Positions 40,175 through 50,783 are shown, counted from the stretch's first letter. The stretch: 64,000 nucleotides of DNA from Buchnera aphidicola (Aphis fabae) (GCF_009069125.1 NZ_CP042427.1:1-64000); one strand, 5' to 3'. The notes: a model not told the origin generated them from the letters alone. Numbers and translations are program-made.

Positions 40175-41326
40175 ATGAATCATGATACGCATGAAGAAAA
40201 AACTGAACAGCCCACTGAGCATCATATTAAAAAATCTCGAAAAAAAGGAAAAACAAGATATTCTCGAGAATTAAATTCTTTATTAATTTTAATAGTTGGA
40301 TTGTTAAATTTATGGTGGTTTGGGGATGTGATTGTATTTGAATTCAGAAAAATTTTATCTGATAGTTTTCATTTTAATAATAGTATTCTTATGAATGAAC
40401 AAAATATTTTATTAAATATTTTGATTTCTTTAAAAAAAATTTTTATTGTTTTTACTCCATTTTTAGGATCTTTACTTTTTATAATTATAGTACCTGCTAT
40501 TTTTTTTAGCGGGGTTAAATTTAATTTAAAATCATTAAAATTTAATTTAAAAAAATTAAATTTAATAGATGGATTAAAAAGAGTTTTTTCTTTAAAAATA
40601 TTTCTTGAGTGTTTTAAAAACATGTTAAAGTTGCTTCTAATTAGCAGTATCGTTTTATGGTATTTATCATCACATTTTTTTGAAATATTATTTTTTAATA
40701 TTAAAGATATTTTTTCTGCTTTTTCTTTTGGATTTAATACTGTTTTTTTTTGTTGTATTTTAACAATATTAGGTTTAATTCCAATTGTAATTTTTGATAT
40801 TTTTTGGCAACAATTCCAGTATTATAAACAATTAAAAATGACTCATCAACAAATAAAAGATGAATTTAAGGAGCAAGAAGGTCATCCGCATTTAAAAATG
40901 AGAATTCGTCGTCAAATGAAAGAAAATTTTCGAAGAAGAATGATTTTAAATGTTCCTAAATCTGATGTTGTTATAACTAATCCTACACATTATTCAGTGG
41001 CATTAAGGTATGATGAAAAGAAAATGAATGCACCTAAAGTAATAGCTAAAGGTATAGGAGATATAGCTATACAAATACAAAGTATTGCAAGTAAAAATAG
41101 TATTCCTATCATTTCTTCTCCTGCATTAGCTCGTTCATTATATTATTATTCAGAAATAGGACAATATATTCCTGGTCCTCTTTATAAAGCTGTTGCTGAA
41201 ATTTTAGCATGGGTTTGGAAAGTAAGGAAATGGAAAAAAGAAGGTGGAACATTTCCAGAAAAACCAAGAAATATATTCGTTCCATCAGAATTAAACTTTA
41301 CAGGAGAAAGCAAAAGCAATGGTTAA
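40175..41326 (+). CDS. flhB: flagellar type III export switch protein FlhB
   Basis: 383 residues (E. coli 382). Four membrane segments lie between about residues 33 and 210, followed by a cytoplasmic domain with the self-cleavage motif NPTH exactly at N269-H272, within VVITNPTHYSVALRYD. FlhB sets substrate specificity of the flagellar export gate together with FlhA, whose gene overlaps its end by 8 bases. Buchnera cells are known to carry many hook-basal bodies without filaments, so an export rather than motility role is likely. Confidence 0.98.
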   Translation: MNHDTHEEKTEQPTEHHIKKSRKKGKTRYSRELNSLLILIVGLLNLWWFGDVIVFEFRKILSDSFHFNNSILMNEQNILLNILISLKKIFIVFTPFLGSLLFIIIVPAIFFSGVKFNLKSLKFNLKKLNLIDGLKRVFSLKIFLECFKNMLKLLLISSIVLWYLSSHFFEILFFNIKDIFSAFSFGFNTVFFCCILTILGLIPIVIFDIFWQQFQYYKQLKMTHQQIKDEFKEQEGHPHLKMRIRRQMKENFRRRMILNVPKSDVVITNPTHYSVALRYDEKKMNAPKVIAKGIGDIAIQIQSIASKNSIPIISSPALARSLYYYSEIGQYIPGPLYKAVAEILAWVWKVRKWKKEGGTFPEKPRNIFVPSELNFTGESKSNG

Positions 41327-43409
41327 TTTTTCTTCTATTTTTAGCATTATAAAAAATTTTAAAAATACTCAATGGAAAGTATTAGCAGGACCAATACTTA
41401 TTTTAATTATTTTATCAATGATGGTTTTACCATTAGCACCTTTTATTTTAGATATTTTTTTTACCTTTAACATTGCTTTATCAATAATAATTTTGCTTGT
41501 TTCTATGTTTACTAGAAAAACTTTAGACTTTGCCGCTTTCCCAACTGTTTTGCTATTTTCAACTTTGTTAAGGTTGGCGTTAAATGTTGCGTCTACTCGT
41601 GTAATTTTTTTAAATGGTCACACAGGAACTTATGCAGCAGGAAGAGTGATCGAATCATTTGGTCATTTTTTAGTAGGTGGAAATTTTGCTATTGGTATAG
41701 TTGTATTTGTGATCTTAGTTATTATTAATTTTATGGTAATTACAAAAGGAGCAGGAAGAATAGCAGAAGTTGGCGCAAGATTTATCTTGGATGCTATGCC
41801 TGGTAAGCAAATGGCAATTGACGCTGATTTAAATGCAAGTTTAATTGGTGAAGCAGAAGCTAAAAAACGTCGATTTCAAATTACACAAGAAGCTGATTTT
41901 TATGGTTCTATGGATGGAGCAAGTAAATTCGTACGAGGAGATGCAATTGCTGGTATTTTAATTATGGTGCTTAATATATGTGGTGGTTTAATTATTGGTG
42001 TATTTCAACATAATATGCTATTAACTAAGGCAGCAGAAGTTTATACGTTATTAACTATAGGAGACGGTTTAGTTGCTCAAATTCCTGCTTTAGTAATTTC
42101 AACTGCTGCTGGTGTAATTGTTACAAGAGTTAGTACTAATCAAAATGTTGGAGAACAAATGATTAGTCAATTATTTTGTAATTCTCAAGTAATTTTATTA
42201 AGTGCAGTGGTTTTAGGTATACTTGGTTTAGTTCCTGGAATGCCAAATATAATATTTTTAGTATTTACAATTTTATTATTGATTCTTGCTTGGTGGTTAA
42301 ATCAAAAAAAACATAATTTTAAAAGTAATATTTCACCAATTTCTAAAAATCAATATAAACCTATTATAAATTCAACCTCTGAAGCTTCTTGGAATGATGT
42401 GGAATTAGAAGATCCTATAAGAATAGAAATAAGCTCAAATTTAATTCCTGTATTAGATGCTAAAAAAAATGGCGATTTATTAGAAAAAATTCGAATTGTT
42501 CGTAAGAAAATTGCGAAAGAAATTGGATTTCTTCCTCCTTTAGTTCATATTAAAAATAATATTAATTTAATTAAAAATTCATATCGTATTTTTATTAAAG
42601 GTATAGAAGTGGGGAATGGAAAATGTTTTAATGAAAAATTAATGGCAATTGCTACTGGTCAGGAAATAGAATCATTACCCTTTAAGAAAGTTATTGAGCC
42701 TACTTTTGGTTTATCTGGTTATTGGATTGATCAATCATTTAAAATAGAGGCAGAAAAAAAAGGATATTCTGTAGTTGATTCAAGTTCTGTTATTGCAACA
42801 CATTTAAATTTTTTAATTTCTCAGAACATTAACGAATTGTTTGGTCGTTATGAAACTCAACAATTATTAGATCGTGTTAATTTAGAAATACCCAAACTAA
42901 CTGAAGACTTAATACCTAATATAATTGATTTAACCACTGTACATAAAATTTTAAAAAATTTACTTTTAGAACAAGTGCCAATACGAGATATGCGAACTAT
43001 TTTAGAAACATTGTCAGAACATGCTACTAATCAAAAAGATTCAAATGAATTAACTAGTATTATTCGAATTTCTTTAAGTAAAATTATCATACAAAAACTG
43101 TTTTATAAAAAAAATATTATTGAAGTTATGGTTTTAGAATCAAATTTAGAAAAATTATTATTAGATAGCTTAAAAGGAGAAAAAATTAATATAGAACCAG
43201 GTTTATCTGAAGTTTTATTATTTAAAACTAAAGAAGCAATTCAAAAACAAAATGCAATAAATGCTCCTATTGTTTTATTAGTACCTCATACTTTACGATT
43301 ATTTTTGTCTAAATTTTTGCGTATTCACTTTTCAGAATTAACTGTTTTATCTCAATTTGAAATAACAGAAGTAAATAATATAAAAGTTACTAATATCGTT
43401 GGAAGTTGA
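41319..43409 (+). CDS. flhA: flagellar type III export gate protein FlhA
   Basis: 696 residues (E. coli 692). About eight membrane helices occupy the first 330 residues. The FHIPEP-family signature region is seen in ARFILDAMPGKQMAIDADLNA near residue 150. A cytoplasmic domain with chaperone/substrate docking surface follows. Translation is probably coupled to flhB by the 8-base overlap. flhE, which follows in E. coli, is absent, and argS comes next in the opposite direction. Confidence 0.98.
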   Translation: MVNFSSIFSIIKNFKNTQWKVLAGPILILIILSMMVLPLAPFILDIFFTFNIALSIIILLVSMFTRKTLDFAAFPTVLLFSTLLRLALNVASTRVIFLNGHTGTYAAGRVIESFGHFLVGGNFAIGIVVFVILVIINFMVITKGAGRIAEVGARFILDAMPGKQMAIDADLNASLIGEAEAKKRRFQITQEADFYGSMDGASKFVRGDAIAGILIMVLNICGGLIIGVFQHNMLLTKAAEVYTLLTIGDGLVAQIPALVISTAAGVIVTRVSTNQNVGEQMISQLFCNSQVILLSAVVLGILGLVPGMPNIIFLVFTILLLILAWWLNQKKHNFKSNISPISKNQYKPIINSTSEASWNDVELEDPIRIEISSNLIPVLDAKKNGDLLEKIRIVRKKIAKEIGFLPPLVHIKNNINLIKNSYRIFIKGIEVGNGKCFNEKLMAIATGQEIESLPFKKVIEPTFGLSGYWIDQSFKIEAEKKGYSVVDSSSVIATHLNFLISQNINELFGRYETQQLLDRVNLEIPKLTEDLIPNIIDLTTVHKILKNLLLEQVPIRDMRTILETLSEHATNQKDSNELTSIIRISLSKIIIQKLFYKKNIIEVMVLESNLEKLLLDSLKGEKINIEPGLSEVLLFKTKEAIQKQNAINAPIVLLVPHTLRLFLSKFLRIHFSELTVLSQFEITEVNNIKVTNIVGS

Positions 43410-43410
43410 T

Positions 43411-43500
43411 AATATTTTAAAAATACAGATTGGTGTGGTTTTAAGTGGTACGTTTTTATTAGTACTACATTATTGCCTCACCGTACTGATATTTTAAAGC
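43411..43500. terminator. long imperfect hairpin between convergent flhA and argS
   Basis: The 102-base gap between the stops of flhA (plus) and argS (minus) folds almost end to end. CAG 43426-28 pairs with CTG 43486-88, GGTG 43432-35 with CACC 43479-82, GG 43437-38 with CC 43476-77, and GTGGTAC 43445-51 with GTACTAC 43462-68 (one G-U). Outer A/T pairs extend it. Internal loops separate the helices. Position suggests a bidirectional terminator, but the apical loop and lack of a strict T run leave the function open. Confidence 0.5.
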
Positions 43501-43511
43501 AAACTTTATTT

Positions 43512-45254
43512 TTACATTTTTTTTAATATTTTTATTCCTAAAATATTAAGTCCTTTTTTTAATGTTTTTGCTGTTAAAAAAGATAGTTTTAATCTACTTT
43601 TACAGGTTTTAATTTTTTTTGCAAATAAGATTGAACAATTTTCATAAAAGTTAGAAAAATATGTTGCTAATTGATAAAGATAATTGCACATAATATGTGG
43701 AGTTCCTTTCTTCTCTATAATTAATATAATTTCTTCAAATTCTAATATTTTAATTGCTAATTTAATTTCGCTGTCTTTAGTTAAATTAATTTTTTCTGAT
43801 ATTTTGTTTATTCGAATGTTAGATTTTTTTAAAATAGATATAATTCTCGTATAAGCATATTGTATATACGGAGATGTATTACCTTCAAAGCTTAACATTG
43901 TATCCCAATCAAATATATAATTAGTATTTCTATTTTTAGATAAATCAGCATATTTTACTGCGCTGATTCCTATAATATTTGCCAACTTAATCAGTTTTCT
44001 TTTAGGTAAATTAGGTTTTTTATTCTTAATTAAATTTTTAGCTCTATTTGTTGCTTCATTAAGTAGTTCAGTAAGTTTAATAGTATTTCCATCACGAGTT
44101 TTAAAAGGACGTTTATTTTTATATAACATCATTCCAAATGTATGATGTTCTAACAATAAATTTTGAGGTATGTAATTAGCTTTTTTAGAAATAGCCCATA
44201 TTTGTTGTAAATGTTGTTTTTGACGAGAATCAGTATAATATATTATACGATCAGCATTTAATATTTCATATCTATATTTCAAACAAGCAATATCAGTTGT
44301 TGAATATAAAAAAGCTTTGTCTTTTTTTTGAATAACTACTCCCATATTTTTTCCTAATCTATTCTTAAATTCATCTAAAAAAATAATAGTAGCTCCATCC
44401 TTTTCTATAGCTATTTTTTTTTCTTTAAGATCTTTAACAATTTCTGGAAGCATTTTACTATATAAACTTTCTCCCATGGTATGTTGTTTATTTAATGTAA
44501 CGTTAAGTTTTTTATATATATTATAATTATAATTCATTGTGATCGAAACTAATTTTTTCCAAATAGAATAACAATGGTTATCTCCATTTTGTAATTTAAC
44601 TACATATTTTCTTGATTCACGTTCAAAATTCTTATCTAAATCACATTTTTTTTTTGATTTACAATAATAATCTTCAATTTCTTTTAAAGAAATAAGATTT
44701 TCTTTTAATTTTCTTTCTAATTTTTTATATTTTAAATATGCAATTAACATTCCGAATTGAGTGCCCCAATCTCCAATATGATTGGCTCTAATTACATTAT
44801 ATCCTAAAAATTCCAAAGTTCTTACTGTAACATCTCCTATAATTGTAGATCTTAAATGTCCTATATGCATTTCTTTGGCTATATTTGGAGAAGAATAATC
44901 AATCACTATTGTTTTCCTAGTATCAATATATTTTACCCCTAGACGAGATGAAATAAATAATTTTTCTAATTTTTTTGATAACCAATCTTGGTTAATAAAA
45001 ATATTGATAAAACCTGGATAAGAAAATGTTATTTTTTTATACATGTTGTTTATATTAAAAATAAAAATTATTTTTTTGAATAAATCATATGGTTCAATTT
45101 TATTTTTATTGGCTATTTTAATTAAGTTATCGACTTGGTAATTTCCTAATTCTATTTTTTTACTAGAAATAATTAATGGTTCATAATAATTCTTTAGACC
45201 AATATGAATTAAAGCTTGTTCAATATCTTTTTTTATTATATATTTTATATTCAT
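43512..45254 (-). CDS. argS: arginyl-tRNA synthetase
   Basis: 580 residues (E. coli 577). Class I synthetase. The N-terminal Add-1 domain is followed by the HIGH motif in MHIGHLRSTIIGD near residue 125; the PFKTRDGNTIKLTELL region typical of ArgRS lies near residue 385, and the C-terminal anticodon-binding helical bundle includes the family-typical ending. KMSKS is not conserved in this enzyme family, so its absence is normal. An in-frame A10 tract lies at plus-strand T 44646-44655. Confidence 0.97.
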   Translation of the reverse strand: MNIKYIIKKDIEQALIHIGLKNYYEPLIISSKKIELGNYQVDNLIKIANKNKIEPYDLFKKIIFIFNINNMYKKITFSYPGFINIFINQDWLSKKLEKLFISSRLGVKYIDTRKTIVIDYSSPNIAKEMHIGHLRSTIIGDVTVRTLEFLGYNVIRANHIGDWGTQFGMLIAYLKYKKLERKLKENLISLKEIEDYYCKSKKKCDLDKNFERESRKYVVKLQNGDNHCYSIWKKLVSITMNYNYNIYKKLNVTLNKQHTMGESLYSKMLPEIVKDLKEKKIAIEKDGATIIFLDEFKNRLGKNMGVVIQKKDKAFLYSTTDIACLKYRYEILNADRIIYYTDSRQKQHLQQIWAISKKANYIPQNLLLEHHTFGMMLYKNKRPFKTRDGNTIKLTELLNEATNRAKNLIKNKKPNLPKRKLIKLANIIGISAVKYADLSKNRNTNYIFDWDTMLSFEGNTSPYIQYAYTRIISILKKSNIRINKISEKINLTKDSEIKLAIKILEFEEIILIIEKKGTPHIMCNYLYQLATYFSNFYENCSILFAKKIKTCKSRLKLSFLTAKTLKKGLNILGIKILKKM

Positions 45255-45543
45255 AAAAACCTTATTATTTAAAATTTTAAATACTTATTAATAGCTTAAT
45301 AAAATTATTTTTAATAATTAAATTTTATTACTAATTAATGAATTCATTTTATCGTATTATAGTATATTTTTTAATAATACATTAACTTTTAGATAGTAAA
45401 AAAATTAAATATGTATGGTAAATTTCTAAATAAATTTGATTTAAAACATTTTGAATATTAAAATTATAATTAATTTAATTAAAAGGTTGACAAGATATAA
45501 AAAAAAATGTAATCTCTTATTTAAATCTTCAAAAAATCAATAA

Positions 45544-45553
45544 CGCTCTTTAA
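45544..45553 (+). promoter_or_regulatory. boxA-like antitermination element of the rRNA leader
   Basis: CGCTCTTTAA matches the core of the enterobacterial rrn boxA (TGCTCTTTAACA) and lies at the expected place between promoter and 16S gene. BoxA recruits Nus factors to prevent premature termination in untranslated rRNA. Confidence 0.7.
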
Positions 45554-45560
45554 AAAAATA

Positions 45561-45581
45561 TTAGATAATCTGTGTGGGCAC
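45561..45581 (+). other. 5' half of the 16S precursor processing stem
   Basis: These 21 bases are the reverse complement of 47220-47240 except at one position, so the 16S precursor forms a long helix closing the loop of mature 16S. This is the RNase III processing stem known from E. coli, whose leader also reads CTGTGTGGGCAC. RNase III itself is encoded at 54176. Confidence 0.85.
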
Positions 45582-45650
45582 AGAAAATTAAGTACAAATA
45601 AACTTTATTTATTTTTAAATCTCTTAAATTTATTTAAGAGATATATTCAA

Positions 45651-47198
<1,548 letters not shown>

Positions 47199-47219
47199 AA
47201 AATATATACTTTTTTTGAA

Positions 47220-47240
47220 GTGCCCACACAAATTATCTAA
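47220..47240 (+). other. 3' half of the 16S precursor processing stem
   Basis: GTGCCCACACAAATTATCTAA pairs with 45561-45581 (20 of 21 bases). It lies 21 bases after the mature 16S end and before tRNA-Ile. Confidence 0.85.
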
Positions 47241-47256
47241 TAAAACTTTCTTAGAA

Positions 47257-47333
47257 AGGCTTGTAGCTCAGATGGTAAGAGCGCACCCCTGATAAGGGTG
47301 AGGTCGGTGGTTCAACTCCACTCAGGCCTACCA
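47257..47333 (+). tRNA. trnI: tRNA-Ile (GAT)
   Basis: 77 bases with the acceptor stem AGGCTTG/CAGGCCT, D arm, anticodon GAT at 47291-47293 in CCCCTGATAAGGG, variable loop and T arm GGTTCAACTCC. The 3' CCA is encoded. It is in the 16S-tRNA spacer position of a classical rrn operon, 58 bases after the mature 16S end, and would be cut from the same precursor. Confidence 0.97.
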
Positions 47334-47366
47334 TTTTAATAAGCCAATATAGACCTATAATAATAT

Positions 47367-47439
47367 GGGGCTATAGCTCAGCTGGGAGAGCGCCTGCCTT
47401 GCACGCAGGAGGTCAGCGGTTCAATCCCGCTTAGCTCCA
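47367..47439 (+). tRNA. trnA: tRNA-Ala (TGC)
   Basis: 73 bases from GGGGCTATAGCTCAG to TAGCTCC plus discriminator A. Anticodon TGC is at 47400-47402. The acceptor stem GGGGCTA/TAGCTCC carries the G3-type Ala identity context (GGGGC), as in E. coli alaV. CCA is not encoded (AAT follows), so it must be added by the nucleotidyltransferase. Its 3' 19 bases overlap the end of gloB on the opposite strand. Confidence 0.96.
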
Positions 47440-48188
47440 AATAAATCTTTATTTTTTCTTAAATAACAAAATATTTCAAAAGAATCTTTGTTTTTTTTGA
47501 AACCCATCATTTTTTTTAAAATAAAATCATCTGTTCTTAAAAATATATTTATTTTTTTCTCATTATAGAGATAAAATGGAAAAATATTTTTTTTTAAAAA
47601 TATTTTTTTTTGTACTTTTCTATAATAATGTTTAAGATTATTATCTTCTGGTAAAAAATTCATAGAAAAAATTAAATTAGATAAAGTGTATTCATGAGAA
47701 CAACATAAAATAGTATCATCTGGAAATGAATTAATTAGTTGAATCGAATAATACATACTTAGATAATTATCTTGAAAAACTCGACCACAACCAGCTGAAA
47801 ACATCGTATCTCCACAAAAAAAATATGGTTTTAAATAATATGAAATATGATTTAATGTATGACCTGGTGTAGAAATTACATCAATATCATTTTCTAATAA
47901 ATGTATTTTATCTCCACCTTTAACAATTTGATGAATACTATAATTTTTTTCTTTTTTAGGACCAAAAACAATAATTTTAGGATATTTTTTTACAATGTTT
48001 TTTACTCCATCTACATGATCTCGATGATAATGAGTGATTAAAATAGCTTGAGGATTTAATTTTTTTTGGATAATTGTTTTTATTACAAGATTAGATTCAC
48101 CTGGATCGACAATTATACAAGAATTATTTTTGTCATATAAAATCCAAATATAATTATCTTTTAATGCCAATACATTTGTTAAAATCAT
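47421..48188 (-). CDS. gloB: hydroxyacylglutathione hydrolase (glyoxalase II)
   Basis: 255 residues (E. coli 251). Metallo-beta-lactamase fold; hydrolyses S-lactoylglutathione in methylglyoxal detoxification. The metal motif THYHRDHVDGVK, STPGHTLNHISY, CGDTMFSAGCGR and CSHEYTLSN are present. The E. coli protein ends LRSKKDRF; here LRKNKDLF is followed by five extra residues (GAKRD) read antisense from the tRNA-Ala gene, with the TGA at 47423-47421 inside the T-arm sequence. It overlaps rnhA by 4 bases (ATGA). Confidence 0.97.
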   Translation of the reverse strand: MILTNVLALKDNYIWILYDKNNSCIIVDPGESNLVIKTIIQKKLNPQAILITHYHRDHVDGVKNIVKKYPKIIVFGPKKEKNYSIHQIVKGGDKIHLLENDIDVISTPGHTLNHISYYLKPYFFCGDTMFSAGCGRVFQDNYLSMYYSIQLINSFPDDTILCCSHEYTLSNLIFSMNFLPEDNNLKHYYRKVQKKIFLKKNIFPFYLYNEKKINIFLRTDDFILKKMMGFKKNKDSFEIFCYLRKNKDLFGAKRD

Positions 48189-48676
48189 AATTTTCCCGTT
48201 AGTTTATTAAAAAAAATTTTTTCATAAAATTCATCTTGAATCGATGGATTATTCGCAGATTGACGTGCAATTTGATCACATCGTTCATTTTCTGTATGAC
48301 CATTATGTGCTTTTACCCAAAACCATGTAATACAATGTTTTTTTATTAAATCATTAATACGTAACCATAAATCTATATTTTTTACTAATTTTTTATTAGT
48401 TGTTTTCCATTTTTGCTTCTTCCATTTTGATATCCAGTTTGTTACTCCTTGTTTAACATATTGACTATCTGTAAAAATTTCAACGGTACAAGATTGTTTT
48501 AAAAGTTCTAATCCTGAGATTACACCCATTAGTTCCATTCGGTTGTTAGTGGTTAAAAAAAAACCTGAAGTTAATATTTTTTCTTTTACATTATAACGTA
48601 ATATGGTTGCATATCCACCCGATCCTGGATTTCCTAAACAAGAACCATCTGTAAATATTCTGACTAATTTTAACAT
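48185..48676 (-). CDS. rnhA: ribonuclease HI
   Basis: 163 residues (E. coli 155). Degrades RNA in RNA-DNA hybrids. The catalytic acids are at the E. coli positions: D10 (FTDGS), E48 (NRMELM), D70 (FTDSQ) and D134 (ERCDQIA), with H124 in VKAHNGH. It is divergent from dnaQ with 36 bases between the start codons, an arrangement kept from E. coli where the promoters overlap. Confidence 0.98.
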   Translation of the reverse strand: MLKLVRIFTDGSCLGNPGSGGYATILRYNVKEKILTSGFFLTTNNRMELMGVISGLELLKQSCTVEIFTDSQYVKQGVTNWISKWKKQKWKTTNKKLVKNIDLWLRINDLIKKHCITWFWVKAHNGHTENERCDQIARQSANNPSIQDEFYEKIFFNKLTGKL

Positions 48677-48712
48677 TATATTAAATATTCCGAAAGACTA
48701 GTTAAATTAAGC

Positions 48713-49420
48713 ATGATAAATAATAAAAAAAGAATAATTATATTAGATACTGAAACTACTGGTATGAATAATTTTGGAAAACCTTATATTAATCATAGAA
48801 TTATTGAAATTGGAGCTGTTGAAATTATTAATCGTCGTTTTACAGGAAATAATTTTCATGTATATATTCAACCTAATAGATTAATAGATTCAAATGCTTT
48901 AAAAGTTCATGGAATTACTAATGATTTTTTATTAGATAAACCATTGTTTAAAAATATAGCTAAAAAGTTTTTTCAGTATATTCGAAATTCTCAATTAGTA
49001 ATTCATAATGCACCATTTGATATAGGATTTATAAATCAAGAATTTTCTTTATTAACAAATAAAATAATAGATATATCAAAGTTTTGTTATATTATTGATA
49101 CTTTAAAAATTGCAAGAAAATTATTTCCTGGAAAAAAAAATACATTAGATGCTCTGTGCAATCGATATAAAATAAAAAATTCTCATAGAATTTTACATGG
49201 TGCTCTTTTAGATTCGTTTTTATTAGGTAAATTATATCTTTTAATGACGAGTGGTCAAGAATCGATGTCATTTTATAATAATATTGAAAACACAAAAAAT
49301 TTTGAATCTTCTGGTAAATTAATAATAAATAAAAAAAAATCTTTAAAAATATTGAAAGCAAATCAACAAGAACTAAAACTTCATGAAAAATATATAAACT
49401 ATCTAAAAAATATAAAATAA
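48713..49420 (+). CDS. dnaQ: DNA polymerase III epsilon subunit (proofreading exonuclease)
   Basis: 235 residues (E. coli 243). DEDDh 3'-5' exonuclease. ExoI motif ILDTETTGM gives D12 and E14; ExoII is NAPFDIGFIN and ExoIII is HGALLDSFLLGKLY. The C-terminal part that binds the alpha subunit is present but diverged and ends about eight residues early. It pairs with DnaE (34737). Keeping proofreading is notable in a genome that has lost many repair genes. Confidence 0.97.
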   Translation: MINNKKRIIILDTETTGMNNFGKPYINHRIIEIGAVEIINRRFTGNNFHVYIQPNRLIDSNALKVHGITNDFLLDKPLFKNIAKKFFQYIRNSQLVIHNAPFDIGFINQEFSLLTNKIIDISKFCYIIDTLKIARKLFPGKKNTLDALCNRYKIKNSHRILHGALLDSFLLGKLYLLMTSGQESMSFYNNIENTKNFESSGKLIINKKKSLKILKANQQELKLHEKYINYLKNIK

Positions 49421-49513
49421 AAAACTAATTTATAAAAATTAAATTATCAATAACTATAAAAAGATGATTGACTGATTTTTTTAAAATATGTACAATGATA
49501 GAAGTATAAAAAA

Positions 49514-49587
49514 GGTGCGGTAGTTCAGTTGGTTAGAATACTGGCCTGTCACGCCGGGGGTCACGGGTTCGAGTCCCGTCCGCACCG
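49514..49587 (+). tRNA. trnD: tRNA-Asp (GTC)
   Basis: 74 bases: GGTGCGG acceptor pairs with CCGCACC, discriminator G at 49587, D loop with TTCAGTTGGTTAGAA, anticodon GTC at 49548-49550 in CCTGTCACG and T arm CGGGTTCGAGTCCCG. CCA is not encoded. It follows dnaQ exactly as aspV does in E. coli. Confidence 0.97.
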
Positions 49588-49639
49588 AAAAAAATGAAAT
49601 ATTTTAAAAAAAATTTTACTTTTTCAAATTTAAGTTACA

Positions 49640-50230
49640 ATGATGTATAAAAAAACTATTGATTTTGAATTAAATACTGCATTAAACGTTTTAAAAAATT
49701 TTTTAGAAAATAAAGATCAAATAAAAAACATTGAAAAATCTGCTATTTTAATTTCAGAAGCATTTAAAAATAAAAAAAAAGTAATTTCCTGTGGCAATGG
49801 AGGATCACATTGTGATGCTGTTCATTTTGCAGAAGAGCTCACTGGTCTTTATAGAAAAAAAAGATCTGGATATCCAGCAATACCTATTTCTGATGTAGGA
49901 CATATTTCAGCAATAGGAAATGATTTTGGATATGATTATATTTTTTCACGTTATATTGAAAGTATAGGAAACTCTAGTGATATATTATTAGCAATTTCCA
50001 CTTCAGGAAATTCTAGTAATATTATTAATGCAATAAAAACAGCACGTAAAAAAGAAATGAAAATAATTGTATTAACAGGAAATGATGGAGGAAAAATTAA
50101 AAAATTATCTGATATTGAAATTTGTGTACCATATTACGGTTATTCAGATCGAATACAGGAAATTCATATAAAAATTATTCACATATTAATATTAATTATT
50201 GAAAAAGAAATGAAAAAAAATAATCAATAG
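49640..50230 (+). CDS. gmhA: sedoheptulose 7-phosphate isomerase (phosphoheptose isomerase)
   Basis: 196 residues (E. coli GmhA/LpcA 192). SIS-domain enzyme, first step of ADP-heptose synthesis for the LPS inner core. [47 protein letters not shown] and the C-terminal [15 protein letters not shown] (catalytic His) match E. coli closely. The start could be either of two adjacent ATG codons (49640 or 49643). The lipid A genes expected near bamA are absent, so its use is unclear. Confidence 0.96.
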   Translation: MMYKKTIDFELNTALNVLKNFLENKDQIKNIEKSAILISEAFKNKKKVISCGNGGSHCDAVHFAEELTGLYRKKRSGYPAIPISDVGHISAIGNDFGYDYIFSRYIESIGNSSDILLAISTSGNSSNIINAIKTARKKEMKIIVLTGNDGGKIKKLSDIEICVPYYGYSDRIQEIHIKIIHILILIIEKEMKKNNQ

Positions 50231-50318
50231 TTTTATTTCAATAGTTTAAAATCCTAAAATAACTACAAATTATTTCCACTTTGCTAATAAATACTATTTT
50301 ATAGTTTTGGAATTTTTC

Positions 50319-50783
50319 ATGAGTGAGAAATATATTGTCACTTGGGATATGCTTCAAATTTATACGCGAAAGTTAGCTAGTCGATTACTCAAAATAAATT
50401 CTTGGAATGGAATTATTGCTGTTAGCAGAGGTGGTTTAGTTCCTGCTTCTTTATTAGCAAGAGAGTTAAGTATTCGATATGTTGATACAATATGTATTGC
50501 AAGTTATAATTATGATTGTCTACAAAAAAATAGAAAAATTATAAAAAAAACAAAAAGTAATAGTGAAAAAATCATTGTAGTAGATGATCTTGTTGATACA
50601 GGTGGAACTGCAAATATTATTCGAAAATTATATCCAAAAGCATATTTTGTAACTATTTTTGCAAAACCAATGGGTAGATTATTAGTAGATGATTATATCA
50701 TTGATGTCGATCAAAATATATGGATCGAACAACCTTGGGATATGTCAATATCTTACATTCCCCCTCTTATTAAAAAAAATTAA
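50319..50783 (+). CDS. gpt: xanthine-guanine phosphoribosyltransferase
   Basis: 154 residues (E. coli Gpt 152) from ATG 50319, which gives [15 protein letters not shown], identical in style to the E. coli start. An in-frame TTG at 50307 would add MEFF and is rejected. The PRPP-binding motif [13 protein letters not shown] and [18 protein letters not shown] are intact. It salvages guanine and xanthine (and hypoxanthine) to nucleotides, fitting a symbiont that depends on host purines. Confidence 0.97.
   Translation: MSEKYIVTWDMLQIYTRKLASRLLKINSWNGIIAVSRGGLVPASLLARELSIRYVDTICIASYNYDCLQKNRKIIKKTKSNSEKIIVVDDLVDTGGTANIIRKLYPKAYFVTIFAKPMGRLLVDDYIIDVDQNIWIEQPWDMSISYIPPLIKKN

Larger units (their letters stand above)
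45255..45650 (+). promoter_or_regulatory. 16S rRNA promoter and leader region
   Basis: The 396 bases between argS and rrs hold no ORF. TTGACA at 45487-45492 is a perfect -35; the likely -10 is TGTAAT at 45508-45513 (15-base spacer) or the poorer TAATCT at 45510-45515 (17-base spacer). A boxA-like CGCTCTTTAA is at 45544-45553, followed by the conserved leader TTAGATAATCTGTGTGGGCAC at 45561-45581. A 9-bp hairpin (TCTCTTAAA/TTTAAGAGA, 45620-45641) lies just before the mature 5' end. The upstream 230 bases are plain A/T. Confidence 0.8.

Noticed and set aside
49092..49361. 89-codon minus-strand ORF
   Set aside because: Phe/Leu/Tyr-rich shadow of dnaQ; no start signal or homology.
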